Below, piece by piece: positions 44,400-56,344 of a stretch of DNA of 64,000 bases (its first letter is position 1; each line of letters starts with the position of its first letter). The translations under genes and the position numbers were made by a program. Below the pieces are notes generated by a model. The model searched no databases. It was not told the DNA's origin and saw only the letters and a program-made list of their open reading frames with translations. The DNA is from Hyalella azteca. Its lineage: Eukaryota > Arthropoda > Malacostraca > Amphipoda > Hyalellidae. The stretch is taken from NCBI RefSeq assembly GCF_000764305.2, contig NW_025932603.1, forward strand, positions 62,001-126,000. The letters run 5' to 3'.

Positions 44400-46220
44400 C
44401 GATTCCAGCTTGAGGTGTAGTATTATAAGACCAGGTGGGGACGAGCAATGCTGGGGAAGATGGGCATCCTTCAGAAGTATCATGTGGGTTCTCACGAAGA
44501 GGAAAAGCAGAGGGGAAACTTGGGCAGGCGTGGGGAGCTCCTCTAGTTGATGAACCGGTTGGCCGCTACGATGTACGAGTGAAGAGTCTTCGCGTAGTGG
44601 GTGAGCCTGGGGCTCTGGGGAGAGGACACCATATTAGGAGGAAGATTCCTAAAGTTGCAGATAGGACGCATGTAGGGTGCTCCTGCGAGTGATGGCTGAC
44701 CATATGATGAGTAATGTTATTATGCAATCTGTTACTATGAGGAATCTCCCAATACGGAGGAACTGCTACCCATTAACAAAACTTTGTGAAAGGAGCAAGC
44801 TGACTCAAGTGAAAGATAACCTAACTAGGCAAGCTAACTCTAAAGTGAATCACAACAAAAGAGGCCAACCCTAAAGGAAGTAATTATAACTGGTGAAGCT
44901 GGTCTACAAGGAGTCATTCTACGCATAAGATCGAGTCAAAAAGAGATTCATTCTACGTAGGGAAGCTGATAAATAAAGGAGTCATTCCCCACTTGGGAGG
45001 CGGTTCTGACTATGCGGGGAGTTGACTACAAAAGGAGTCATTCTACACAGGAATGCTGACCCTACAGTGAGTCATTCGAAGAAGAGAAGCTAGCCAAATG
45101 TTAAAGTAAGAAGACCCTACAGAGGACCATCTAAAGGTGGGGAGCAGTAGTTCTTTCATGGTAGTTATAAGATGGTTTAAAGTTAATCGAATGTTTGGTT
45201 GTCATATCATGGTAAGAATATAATCTAGCGCCAAGTATCTGATCTAGTAGCATTTGGTTGCCAGCCCAGCCAAACCAGAGCATTTGCGACCACAGCGAAA
45301 CCATAGTGTTTGCTAGCAAAAAAAAATACCATAGTACTTGCTACCACAAGAATCCCATTGCAACTGATACTATACCCGAAGAACCAACTTACCAGCATGA
45401 CAAAATACTTCAGGCCTCTCCGTGAAAAAAGCTGAAGAAGTATATTATCAGAGACATAATTAGGTGGTCAACAGCTATCCCAGCAGGTCTAAGCCTGGTA
45501 CTGGATAAAATTAGTCGAATCATCTACCTGGTACTGAATGCATCTTTCCCAATCATCTGCCTGGTAGCCATTGGATACATCTAATACATCTAGTCCAATC
45601 ATCTGTAACTTATACTCACGTTTTAGTCAACCTTCCTTTGCTTCACCTGCCCAGTGCCTATTCCATAACTACCAATTAACTATTCTCTTATATTTACATT
45701 GTCTATCTCTGAACCATTCACACCAATCACTGTCACCCTTCGCCCCAACCTAATCTAATTAATGATTTGGTAACTCCTTACGGTGCCATCCTCCACTCCA
45801 GTTCCCCCAAACCCACTGAACGACGGCATCCATTCCTTCCCCCTTTTCCATCTCTACTATTGCTGGCACCACGCTTCGTGCAAATACTCAAGCTTCCACT
45901 CATGTCCCACTCAACAACTATTTTGCGGGCTTGACAAAAGTTGAATGTAGACCCGACCCTGCATCTAGGGTCTAGGGGGAAGCTCGTGAAACAGCCGTTC
46001 TACGTATGTTCGCTTTGGCCTGGCTTGTATGCAGCCGTTAAGTACCTTGTAAGCTATTTACGACTAGGCCTCGGTTAGCTCTTTCATACTTCCATGTTAC
46101 ATATAAACTCGTAAAAGAGATTCGAACAAGAAATTTATTTCGAGCGGGCGGTAGCAACTCTTAGGTAGAAGGCTAGGCATTATCCTATTTTTTTGGGTCT
46201 CTGCAAGTCTTCTCGTCTCG
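44400..46220. other. Intron DNA with an unassigned repeated segment
   Basis: 44430-44700 has an 85-codon plus ORF and compositional change suggesting an old mobile element. 44890-45080 carries loose AAGGAGTCATTCTAC repeats. No domain is recognised. Confidence 0.35.
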
Positions 46221-46229
46221 AGTCCCCTC

Positions 46230-46462
46230 TCTTCTAAGCTTCACACCGACTCATCTGCCACACACCTGCCTCACTACATCCACCTGTCCCTACTCCACTG
46301 ACCTGTGCCCACTCACCCACCTGCTACCACTCCATCCACTTATCATACTTCGCCCACCTACCCCCACTCCACCAACCATTTCCACTCTACCTTCCTGCCG
46401 ACTCCAAACTCCTGCTCACGCTAAACCCCTGCCCACTCCAGACTCCTGCCCACCCCGCCCAC
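46230..46462. repeat. Degenerate CCCACTCCACCCACCTGCC repeat at an exon 3 donor
   Basis: On the minus strand the array starts at donor CAG|GTGGGCGGGG of exon 3 and repeats CAGGTGGGTGAGTGGGCA-like units, again reiterating donor-like sequence. Confidence 0.65.
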
Positions 46463-46669
46463 CTGCTCGATGAAGTTCACCACGAGATCAGACTCGAAGT
46501 CGGTGACGGCATTTCTGGCGGTGCCGGCGGACCCGCGGCGGGTGGAGGGCGCCACGAAGTACTGCATGAGGTTCTCCACCAGCGACCTGATCATGCCCTG
46601 CCAGTCCATCTCCGAGATCTCGGACACGTTCTGCATGATGCCGCTGAAGTAACCTCCACCACCTCCCTC
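46463..46669 (-). CDS. Exon 3 of the surface glycoprotein gene
   Basis: Acceptor CATTACCCCCCGCAG and donor CAG|GTGGGC bound 69 codons, phase 0 at both ends. The frame reads EGGGGGYFSGIMQNVSEISE, then MDWQGMIRSLVENLMQYF, and ends DFESDLVVNFIEQ. It has an N-x-S site and an amphipathic helix. It joins the signal-peptide exon and the main exon without changing frame. It is strongly GC-rich. Antisense ORF 46470-46652 is a shadow. Confidence 0.7.
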
Positions 46670-47052
46670 CTGCGGGGGGTAATGGGTTAGTGATGCATGA
46701 TGCCGCTGAAGTAACCTCCTATTGTATGTCCTATTGTACATGTATTGTACAATGTAATTCCTATTGTACATGTATTGTACCATGTATATTCTATTCTACT
46801 TATATCGTCCTATGAAAGAACCATACATATACATTCATTATTACAATACATTAAAATAGAGTTATCACTTCATGATAAATCATTAACCTCTCGAATAAAT
46901 GATAATTTTCCGGGGTCCATCCCAATGTTCAATTATGTTACTTCATATAAATTTATTGAGTTTCTATTGCTATCTAGAATGAGTTGTCCTATCTAGCCGA
47001 TCTACGGCACTACAGCGATGTCAGCTCGCTCAGCAGCGGTGATCTAGATCCT

Positions 47053-47250
47053 AGATGCCGTTACATAAGCGAACTTGACGCACGCACAACCGGTATTAGA
47101 TACTATAACGGTTATCTAAACATCGACAGTGAATTGATTATAAATACAAGTGCCGTTACATAGGCGAACGCACGCACAACCGGTATTAGATATCAACGGT
47201 TATCTAAACATCAACAGTGAATTGATTATAAATACAAGTGCAACTTTAAA
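47053..47250. repeat. ~105-bp tandem duplication
   Basis: GCCGTTACATA(A/G)GCGAAC, then CACGCACAACCGGTATTAGA and AGTGAATTGATTATAAATAC, occurs twice in direct order. Confidence 0.8.
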
Positions 47251-47436
47251 TTTGATACAGCGATGATTGAAATCTCAACGATGATCTAGGCCTCAACGGT
47301 GATCCTGACACCTGTTGTGCTGTTCAACGGTCTTGCAGCTGACAGTCCTGCAACGGTACTGCAGCTGACCAACGGTTGAGACAAGCGCTGCCAAAATGTA
47401 TATATAAATACAATATATATATTGTATAAAGAGATA

Positions 47437-48127
47437 TTGGTTTCATTGAAGACCAGACAGTATTTCTCAGTGACAATTTTCTTATTGTTTTCTCTATTCG
47501 GCGCATTAGGCTCTTGATATGAACTGAAAAGTCAAATATCAGGCTTCCAGGGGACATTTTATTATAATTTTACGACGTTTCGAATGCAACTTCATTCATT
47601 ATCAAGTAGAGGACGAGTTTCGCAACAACTGAATTTGAAATTTTTAAATGACGTTATAGTACATACATAGGTATTATGGATACAGATTGGAATCAAAGCT
47701 TAAATTACGAAAACAGTTTTAACGTCCTGACAAATACGGTAGTTTGCAAATTAATAGCTGGAGACTCCTGCTTGATGATGAGAGCCTCAGCTAGACATTA
47801 GCAGTCTCCAGCTATTAATTTACAAACTACCGGAGTTGTCAGGACGTTGAAACTGTTCTCGTAATTTAAGCTTTGATCTCAATCTGTATCCATAATACTT
47901 ATGTTTTTACAAATGTCATTCAAAATTCAAGTGTTGCAAAATTTTCCCCTACTTGATAATGAATGAAGTCGCATTCGAAACGTCGTAAAATTATAATAAA
48001 ATGTCCCTTGGAAGCCTGATATTTGAGTTTTCAATTCCTAATAGAAGGCAAATGCACCGAATGGTGAAAAACAATAAGAAAATTGTCAATAAGAAGCTCT
48101 CTGGTCTTTAATGCTTCAATGAAACCT
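47437..48127. mobile_element. ~690-bp foldback element
   Basis: Arms of about 320 bp are complementary. GGTTTCATTGAAGACCAGA at the left pairs with the right end near 48110, and ATTTTACGACGTTTCGAATG pairs with CATTCGAAACGTCGTAAAAT. The centre is near 47780. Arms differ at scattered sites, indicating age. It lies in intron 2 of the glycoprotein gene. Confidence 0.75.
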
Positions 48128-48374
48128 GCATTGAAGACCAACTTGTGCCTAACTACACCAATATGTATATCAATATAAACGATATATTTAGCTAACCAAC
48201 TGCACCACAACTCTTCAGCGCCATCACAACAGCTTTGTACTCATCGTGTGGTGATACAATGCTGCAGATCGTAGTTATCACCAGCATTTTTAGTCTATTG
48301 ACGGCGGCGACTCAAGTTCTGTTTGTGCTGAGTGGTGACTCGTGTATAATCGAGTGTAGCTTCTACTATCTCAT

Positions 48375-48550
48375 GCTTGTCCTTCTGAACCCTCTCCCTG
48401 AACCCTCTACCTGAACCCTCCCTCTGAACCCTCCCACTGAACCCTCACTATGAACAATAACTCTGAAGCCTCTCCCTGAATCGTCCTTCTGAACCATCAC
48501 TCTGTGAACCCTCCCTCTGAACACTACCTCTTAACCCGCCCTCTGAACCC
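48375..48550. repeat. ~14-bp TGAACCCTCCCTC repeat
   Basis: Irregular array of CTCTGAACCCTCCC units ahead of the exon-like segment at 48622. Confidence 0.75.
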
Positions 48551-48621
48551 TCCCCTCCCCGTGACCCGGACGCGCGGGGCTGGCGGATGTCTTCACTTTC
48601 TACGCGCCAACTTTCCTCCAG

Positions 48622-48693
48622 TCGCGGCTGGTATCCTATCTACGACCAGGAAATACTCCCCCCCAATTAATCCCGCGTTACTTTTAAATCCGG
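48622..48693 (+). CDS. Possible exon of a nested plus-strand gene
   Basis: The good acceptor GCCAACTTTCCTCCAG ends at 48621 and the strong donor G|GTAAGAAT follows 48693. The frame entering in phase 1 reads AAGILSTTRKYSPPINPALL and ends LNPG, open throughout. Downstream, the donor motif (C)AGGTA(A/G)GAATA recurs about every 70 bp to 49130. Only one exon is seen, so this stays tentative. Confidence 0.2.
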
Positions 48694-49289
48694 GTAAGAA
48701 TAGCATTGTGGATGTGGTGGCGATTGAGTCGGCCCAAGCGGACGAGAGTTGACTTAAAAAGCAGGTAGGAATTCCATTACAGGCATGAGCAAGAGTTTGC
48801 CAGAGAAAGAAGAGAAAGGTATGCTACCATAATAGGTAGGAATAACATTACGAATTGCACGTTTAAGCGCTAACACTGGTAGGGCAAGTTTACTAGTAAA
48901 TTTAGGTAGGAATAATATTACAAATTATAAGAGTAATGTGGTGTTTTTTTCGGGGTAAGTTAAATTTCCAGATCAGGTAGGAATATGTTAAAAATAATTC
49001 AATATATTCAATTCAATTCATATTCAATAATTCAACATATGTTAAAAATAATTCAGATGCTTATATAAGAAAAGAGGAAATGTCTTTGGCTGCGGTAATG
49101 TCATTCAGGTAAGAATAGCATTACAATACGAGCATAATATATTAGGCGGTGAATTGATAGCTGGTAATGTCCCGTAAGAACTATAATTTACGAAAAATAA
49201 TTGCCGGTTCTTCATATCGATTTCTCGCTTTCTTTCCATGGGATAATTAGAACGTAATTGTCAGGTGGAAAGTTGAGCGCTTGATAGCA

Positions 49290-49540
49290 CTTTCTCAACT
49301 AGGGTATCCAGGATACGGATACTGTCTCGTACTCTAGTGAGTATCCAGGATACGGATACTGGTCTCGTACTCTAGTGAGTATCCAGGATACGGATACTGG
49401 TCTCGTACTCTAGTGAGTATCCAGGATACGGATACTGGTCTCGTACTCTAATGAGTATCCAGGATACGGCTACTAGCTGTCTCGAACTTTAGTGAGTATC
49501 CAGGATACGGATACTGGTCTCGTACCCTAATGAGTATCTT
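49290..49540. repeat. 38-bp minisatellite, about 6.5 copies
   Basis: AGTGAGTATCCAGGATACGG then ATACTGGTCTCGTACTCT. The unit includes an internal inverted GTATCC/GGATAC. Confidence 0.9.
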
Positions 49541-50395
49541 TCTAATCTATTATACATTCAGGAGAAAGTTTAACTGTGTGTTAGTTTATATATTTATTTG
49601 TGTGCGTGTGTTCGTGTGCTGTGCGTCTGGCGCAGTAATACAGTATACAGGGGCTGTTGGGTGTGTATACAGGATAGATATAGCGTCTCTGGATATTACC
49701 TGGATATTGTATTTGGAAACGAATTAATTTTTTCATGTTATAATAAAACTTATTGTTATAATTTATCATTATTCCTTATTATAATTTTTTGTGATATAAT
49801 TTTTTATATTTTGCTCCACAAATGTAAGATTTAAGTTTTATTCAAACTTGTGAACGAAATTTCACTTAGAATTGCGTGCTTAGGTGGATTTAAACGGAAC
49901 TTTTGCTTATTTATATTACTTTAGTTAAAAAATTAGCTATCGTTACTGATATCTAGAAATTAACCGTGCACTCCGTATCATGGCTACATTAACCGTGCAC
50001 TCCGTATCATCGCGTGTGTCCACTGAGAAAAATGGTCAGAATTTTGTCCGAATTGCGATGCACTTCTCGCCCTGTCGGGTCACCCTGATCCAGTCAAAGC
50101 ATAGGGGCGTATCAGTGCTACGTGCAGAAAATGTGTCACTATTTTGGACAACAATTTGACCCTCTAATTTTCCTGAGAGCGCATTCGTGTTCAACAATAC
50201 GCAGCCTGAGACCAATTCCCCACCCCCTTCACGCATTCGTGAGGGGGGTGGGGGGGGTTCAGTTTCGTGGACTAACGGCAGTTTCGTCGACTCATCCTCC
50301 TCCGTTCACACGCACAGCTGGCGAAAGCCACGAATGAACGTGCGTGATCAATCAGGGCCGATGCCTGCGCGATATCTGGATTAGTGATTCATTTA

Positions 50396-50648
50396 TCAGG
50401 CGGCCCCTCATTCACGAAGAGATCCCTCATTCACGACGAGATCCCTCATTCACGAAGAGGTCCCTCATTCACGACGAGATCCCTCATTCACGAAGAGGTC
50501 CCTCATTCACGAAGAGATCCCTCATTCACGAAGAGGTCCCTCATTCACGAAGAGATCTCTCATTCACGAAGAGATCCCTCATTCACGAAGAGATCCCTCA
50601 TTCACGAAGAGGTCCCTCATTCACGAAGAGGTCCCTCATTCACCCACA
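50396..50648. repeat. 19-bp minisatellite, about 13 copies
   Basis: TCCCTCATTCACGAAGAGA. Overlapping ORFs (50344-50736) have a 19-residue periodicity, three units, and are repeat-derived. Confidence 0.9.
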
Positions 50649-51439
50649 GATCTTTCTTCAATCTTCACGTCTACCTTCAATTATTATAGGCACGTATGCT
50701 GTGCGGGTGAAAGTTCAATTATTATCTTCGTGGTAAGATTTTTTTCATTAAAAATCCGTGCAAATTTCTAACCTATTTTATGTGGGGCTCGCAAAAGTTG
50801 CCGGTCATCGTGCGAACTTTCCTAACCTTTGTCAAGTTCGGCCAATAGAAAGTTCAGTTACAAGAAGCCAATCACTGCATAACGGCTCCAAAAATTAGCT
50901 CCAGGAACGAATAATGGATGTTGAAACTTTCGAAGTTTCGAAATTTTGTAGTGTGAATTTTTTTAAGGAATGAAAAGTGTTTTGAACCATCAATGAAAAT
51001 TGGTGTGGTGGATTTCGAATGATGTTAGGAAATATTTGTTACTATGATATATCTGTTGAATTGTAACTTTAAACGTATCTTGAACCTAACCATAATAACA
51101 CTATAAATTATTTTGCTATATGGCTATGAATTCTCATGTTAATATCCTGCACAACCTCGGAAATTGAGATTTAGATTTACAGTGAAAGTCTGCGAATAAA
51201 AATGTTCTACTACATGTAAAATATCAATTAAACATTTTCACTGAATTTACCCACAAAGGGAAAACATAAATGTTACAATTATGAAAAAAGCTTGCAGCTT
51301 AAATCAGCTTTACCCAGGATTAATAACCATCAAAACTTGAGATAAGTTAACCCGAAAACCGTTATTTCCAATTCAGTTTTTCCGATTTCGTATTGTAGCT
51401 ATATATATAGCTTCGTAGTTACAGTAATAAAAGTTACTG

Positions 51440-51631
51440 CTAGTGACGTTAGTGTTGCAAGTGACGCTAGTGTTGCTAGTGACGCTAGTGTTGCTAGTGT
51501 CGCTAGTGACGCTAGTGTTGCTAGTGTTGCTCGTGACGCTAGTGACGCTAGCGTTGCTAGTGACGCTAGTGACGCTAGTGTTGCTAGTGACGCTAGTGTT
51601 GCTAGTGACGCTAGTGATGCTAGTGACTCAC
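51440..51631. repeat. 9-bp GCTAGTGAC/GCTAGTGTT array abutting a splice donor
   Basis: On the minus strand the donor of exon 2 reads CC|GTGAGTCACTAGC and the array continues as (GTCACTAGC)n. The resemblance to the donor is partial. Confidence 0.85.
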
Positions 51632-51721
51632 GGAGATCTCGTTGTTGAACTGCGCGGTGACGTTTGTTGCCACCAACACCAGCACCAGCAGGGAGAAGAT
51701 GTTGCGGTTTGCCATTTTGAT
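51632..51721 (-). CDS. Exon 2: start codon and signal peptide of the glycoprotein
   Basis: A 5' UTR acceptor (ATTTTGTCTTCAG) leaves ATCAAA before ATG at 51715. It encodes MANRNIFSLLVLVLVATNVT and AQFNNEIS, a textbook signal peptide likely cleaved after TA. It ends at donor TCC|GTGAGT in phase 0, matching exon 3 at 46669. Confidence 0.75.
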
Positions 51722-52041
51722 CTGAAGACAAAATAAAACTTAGCGTTATTATTGATTATTATCAATGTCGTTATATCATGTCATCATAATTAGAAGTTGA
51801 TTGATCCTATAGATAATTAATATTTAAATAATAATCTAATTACAAATTGATGAATTATTAATTAATCAATACGGTATAAATTAATCAGTAAATTAATTAT
51901 TCATTATTAATTGATTTAAAGATTAATTACAATAAAAAACGTTGGAATTATACAAATTGTTTTTTACTAGAATTAATAAATGACATTGATTATTGATATG
52001 ATATTGAATGATTAAGATGTTTTTTACATTGCTTGATATGC

Positions 52042-52047
<6 letters not shown>

Positions 52048-52086
<39 letters not shown>
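52048..52086. repeat. (AAT)n microsatellite
   Basis: Pure AAT run followed by imperfect AATAT. Confidence 0.9.
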
Positions 52087-52087
<1 letters not shown>

Positions 52088-52354
52088 TAATATAATAATA
52101 TATAACATTGATTGATATGCTTTAGCGTGTAAGTTGGCGCGTTGATGAGTACATTAATTTCTCCTTCTACAGCCCAATAATAAACTATTTGCTCTCATCA
52201 AGCTTGATTTAATTACATTTAATTAACAATTCTGTAAATACGCAGGATATTCGCGTACATTTAACGCGCCGTTATGCGCACAGCTGCTCGAGCGTCGCGC
52301 ACGACGCGCGGACGAACAAATACGCGCGGCCTACAGCAGCCTGACCTGGACTTG

Positions 52355-52429
52355 GGCTAACGGTGCTGCTGCTGCTGCTGCACTAGCAGCACTAGCAGCA
52401 GCAATAGCAGCAGCACTAGCAGCAGCACT

Positions 52430-52460
<31 letters not shown>

Positions 52461-52535
52461 CTAGCAGCACTAGCAGCAGCACCAGTAGCATCAGCAGCAC
52501 TAGCAGCAGCAGCACTAGCAGCAGCACTAGCAGCA
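52355..52535. repeat. CAGCAGCACTAG repeat array
   Basis: (GCAGCACTA)n mixed with (CAG)n. It gives a poly-Leu/Val ORF on the minus strand that is not a gene. A CpG-rich stretch lies just before it at 52260-52345. Confidence 0.9.
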
Positions 52536-52699
52536 TATTTTCTCCAGCACGTAGCACCACCGGTTCCCCATCAATGTTTTGTCAGAGTTTCTCTTGTGAC
52601 GTAAAATGCAGGGCATTTTTTTCGAGTCCAGACGCCAAATTTTTTTTGTGCCACTGACGCCAATCTACTGCTGCACCAGTTTCCTCTAACGCTTCTTTA

Positions 52700-52755
52700 T
52701 TATTATCATTATTTATTATTATTATTATTATTATCATTATTATTATTATTATTAC
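52700..52755. repeat. (ATT)n microsatellite
   Basis: ATTATTATT with ATC interruptions. From here to 54156 the intron shows nothing else. Confidence 0.85.
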
Positions 52756-54156
52756 TTCCTATCATTCTCGTCACTTCTTCTGAATGGAGAATTCTCTTTT
52801 TTTAATATACTTAATTAGATTAGATATTAGATTAGTCAAAAATAATTGCAACGAAGCCGTACTGGCAATATTGTAATAGTCTATGCGTAAAAGTTATACT
52901 CTACATACTCGAGTGTAGGTTATAAATGTACAGTTATAGGTTATAATTAAACTATTATAGGATATGCCTGAAAATCTTTGCACTTTTTGCTGCTCTTCCC
53001 TAATATTGATGCTTCTAATCTGCACAATTAAACAGAATAATTGCTTTATCGACATTATCATTAACTATCATTCTTAATGCACGTAATTTGTCTTTATAAT
53101 ATAGACATATAGGTAATGGTATTATATAGGCAACGTCGAGCTTTCTCAGCATTTCCATGTATTTTCCAGGATTTTGTCCTTTTTGAGCACTTCTTTTATC
53201 TTATAAGCATTCCTCATCATTCATCTGAATTTGTCAGCATTTTCATCATTCCCTCAGCATTTATGAACTGTTGAGTAACGATAGGACTCATTGTTCAACT
53301 AAGTTATGCTGTTTAAAGCAACAATATTCATATTAATCAACATCAACAAGATCTCCCTGATTATAACCCAGGCTTCGAAGATTATTCATAAATTAAACTG
53401 AATTTATAATTTATTTTCCTGGGTGATTTTGATCCTCTGGGGAAATTTTTCATGTTTTTGGTCTACTTGCCACGATGGACATCTTATTTTTATGTGAATA
53501 AGTTCTTGACATTATGGGTTTTTATGGATTCTTTTTATTAACAACCATTCGTTGTTCATTTATTTTTATTTGAATGATGTGTTGAAATTTAGATTCATCA
53601 TCAATTTTATTTGTCCATTTTTAACTGACGAGGAGTAAAAATAGCAGAATTTTTCCTTTTACCGAGCAATTTTTATTCAATCATTATTGTCTTTTCTCTA
53701 TTTCCACCTATTTCAGTGAATCTTTGTTATAATAAGCGATTTATTTTTTACTAATAATTTATTATTTGAATAAGTGCTGGAATTTCATATGTTTTAAAGC
53801 TTAAAATTCCATGTAAAAATGACAATTTTAGTTACAATATCAATTTTAATTGGAATTGTTAATTTTCAAACATGGTTCTAAACATTAATTTTTACTTTCA
53901 AGATAATTAACAGGAAAATGTTTTATGTTTTTAATTTTACTGACGCGAAATTAATTGGTGAAAACATCTTTTGAATTTTATCTGTCCAATTTTGCAACTG
54001 TAATTTGATAAAAAATATATATACTTTTAGTACTTGAAAAAGTGCTTCCGATGTGTAACTATTAAGTGCATCTCAAGAAGCGACTATATATATTTTTACA
54101 TATAAGCTTTGTACAAAGTATATATTACTTATTACAACCCGAAGAGACAACCGTAC

Positions 54157-54219
54157 CTGTTGTATAACGCAAGGCGACAGCGACGCAGGTCTTCACTCAA
54201 CGACGGACGGGGTCCAACT
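54157..54219 (-). other. 5' UTR exon 1 of the surface glycoprotein gene
   Basis: From an initiator A at 54219 to donor ACAG|GTACGG at 54157/54156. No ATG lies inside. It would splice to 51721. Confidence 0.5.
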
Positions 54220-54221
54220 GA
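54186..54221 (-). promoter_or_regulatory. TATA-less core promoter: Inr TCAGTT plus DPE AGACC
   Basis: On the minus strand TCAGTT sets +1 at 54219, and AGACC occupies +28 to +32 (54192-54188), the exact arthropod Inr-DPE spacing. No TATA box is present 25-35 bases upstream. Confidence 0.5.
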
Positions 54222-54429
54222 ACGCGGTTGCCGGTTGCCGCGGGTTAAGAAAGTGTCGACTTTCTAACCCCGGGGTCCGGGGGTGAGGGAGGGGGCAGGT
54301 GGGGGACATCTAACCTCAATCCGGAGATCCGTGGTCCAGCTTTAAGTGACTGGGGGTTGAGTGACGCAACCCCCAACCCCATCATCTCCTCCCCGTAATC
54401 CCCCCGCACTGGGGTTGAGGATATGAATG

Positions 54430-54970
54430 ACTCCGGTTGAGAATTTCCTTTATAAATTCCAAGATATTACCAAGAAAAAATTCGCGGATATGGATATTGC
54501 GTTAGAAATTCCGAAATATTATATAAACTTCCCGGATATGGATTTTGTGTTAAAAATTGCAAGCTATTAAAAAAATTAACGAAATGGAAATTGTGTTAGA
54601 AAATCCAGGATATAAAAAATTTGCTGAGATGGATATTGTGTTAGAAATTCCAAGATATTTAAAAAAATGCGAATATGGACATTGTGTTAGAAATTCCATG
54701 ATATTTTAAAAACTACGGATATGGATATTATTTTAAGAATTGCAGGATATTAAAAAAAATTGCGGATATGGACACTGTGTTAGAAATTCAAAGATATTTA
54801 AATTATTTGCTGGCATGGATATTTTGTTAGAAATTTCAAGATATTTAAAGAAACTCACGGACACGGACATTGTTTTAGGAAATCGAAGATATTTAAAAAA
54901 ATGTGCCTTTTAGAAAAAAATTGTATCCACGTTTATAAAAAAATTGCGGATACGGATATTGTATTAGAAT
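54430..54970. repeat. Degenerate ~52-bp AT-rich repeat, about 10 copies
   Basis: Units of GGATATGGATATTGTGTTAG, then AAATTCCAAGATATT and an A-run. It is upstream of the glycoprotein promoter. Confidence 0.8.
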
Positions 54971-55184
54971 ATTAATTATAAGTTTTAATAAACTGTTAGG
55001 CCCAGTTAACAGCAAACAGGTAATTAGCACAAATACAATGTTTACCTCTGTTCGCAGCGCGTTAACAGCAAACAGGAGCTCGAGGAGACCCCGGCTCTTG
55101 CTTTCTGTTTGAGCTTCCCAAGCGGGGAATGAAAGCTAAGCTGTGAGTCATGCCTTTCCGGTGCTGCTTTTTCTCCATGCCACA

Positions 55185-55652
55185 GCACATGCCACAGCAC
55201 TGCATGCCACAGCACTGCATGCCACAGCACTGCATGCCACAGCACTGCATGCAACAGCACTGCATGCCACAGCACTGCATGCCACTGCACTGCATGCCAC
55301 AGCACTGCATGCCACAGCATGCCACAGCACTGCATGTCACAGCACTGCATGCCACAGCACTGCATGCCACAGCACTGCATGCCACAGCACTGCATGCCAC
55401 AGCACTGCATGCCACAGCACTGCATGCCACAGCACTGCATGCAACAGCACTGCATGCTCAGCACTGCATGCCACAGCACTGCATGCCACAGCACTGCATG
55501 CCGCAGCACTGCATGTCACAGCACTGCATGCCACAGCACATGCCACAGCACTGCATGCCACAGCACTGCATCTGCATTTCACAGCACTGCATGCAACAGC
55601 ACTGCATTTCACAGCACTGCATGCAACAGCACTGCATGCCACAGCACTGCAT
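55185..55652. repeat. 15-bp minisatellite GCATGCCACAGCACT, about 31 copies
   Basis: The unit length is a multiple of three and lacks stops in all frames, so long ORFs appear on both strands. None is a gene. Confidence 0.95.
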
Positions 55653-56344
55653 GCCTTAAACAAATCCTAATGGAAGCATCATACGGAATTCTCATATAAA
55701 TTTTATCGTCGTTATACTTATTCATCGTATACTTTACCCCATTACCAGTGAATGCCCTTGCGAATCACAATTCACTAGGTCAGTTTTTTTTCTTTACCGA
55801 ATAACGATTTTCAAGAATTATTCATAGGCCAAAACGATGATAAGGCTTGCTTGCTCGCTGCTATTATCCATTGAAAAAATAAGAAATTAATAGCAAAACA
55901 GGGTAATTTACTAATAAACATTGCTACTATTACTAATTAACAGAATCACCGAAATATTAGTGTCATGTCAAAATTGCCGAGTAAATTTTTAGTCTCTGCT
56001 CAAATATTTCGTTCCTTGCGCAAAAAAGAAAACGAATTTGTTCCAGGGCTAACTTCATTATAGGCGCAGTCCGGATACACTTTAATAGTTTGGTAAATTT
56101 TTTAAAGCCTTCATTTGTAAGTAATGACTTAACACCAATAACTAGTGATAAATATGAATGTCAAAGATGCAAAAGATGAATTGTTGAAATTTTAGGGAGT
56201 TGTCGATGAATATTTATCAACCATTCGTGTTGTCCATCCCCAAATTAAGGCAAATTAAATACATATATCATATCATATCATAACACCCCGTATCATATCA
56301 TATAATTTTATAGCATATCAAATCATACAATTTTATATCATATA

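Noticed and set aside
50344..50736. 130-codon plus-strand ORF with a 19-residue repeat
   Set aside because: It is a 19-bp minisatellite read through three units, with no start context or homology.
52357..52560. Leu/Val-rich 'membrane protein' ORF
   Set aside because: Translation of a CAGCAGCACTAG array.
55042..55699. Seven ORFs of 60-175 codons
   Set aside because: They come from a 15-bp repeat; open frames in nearly all registers show no coding constraint.
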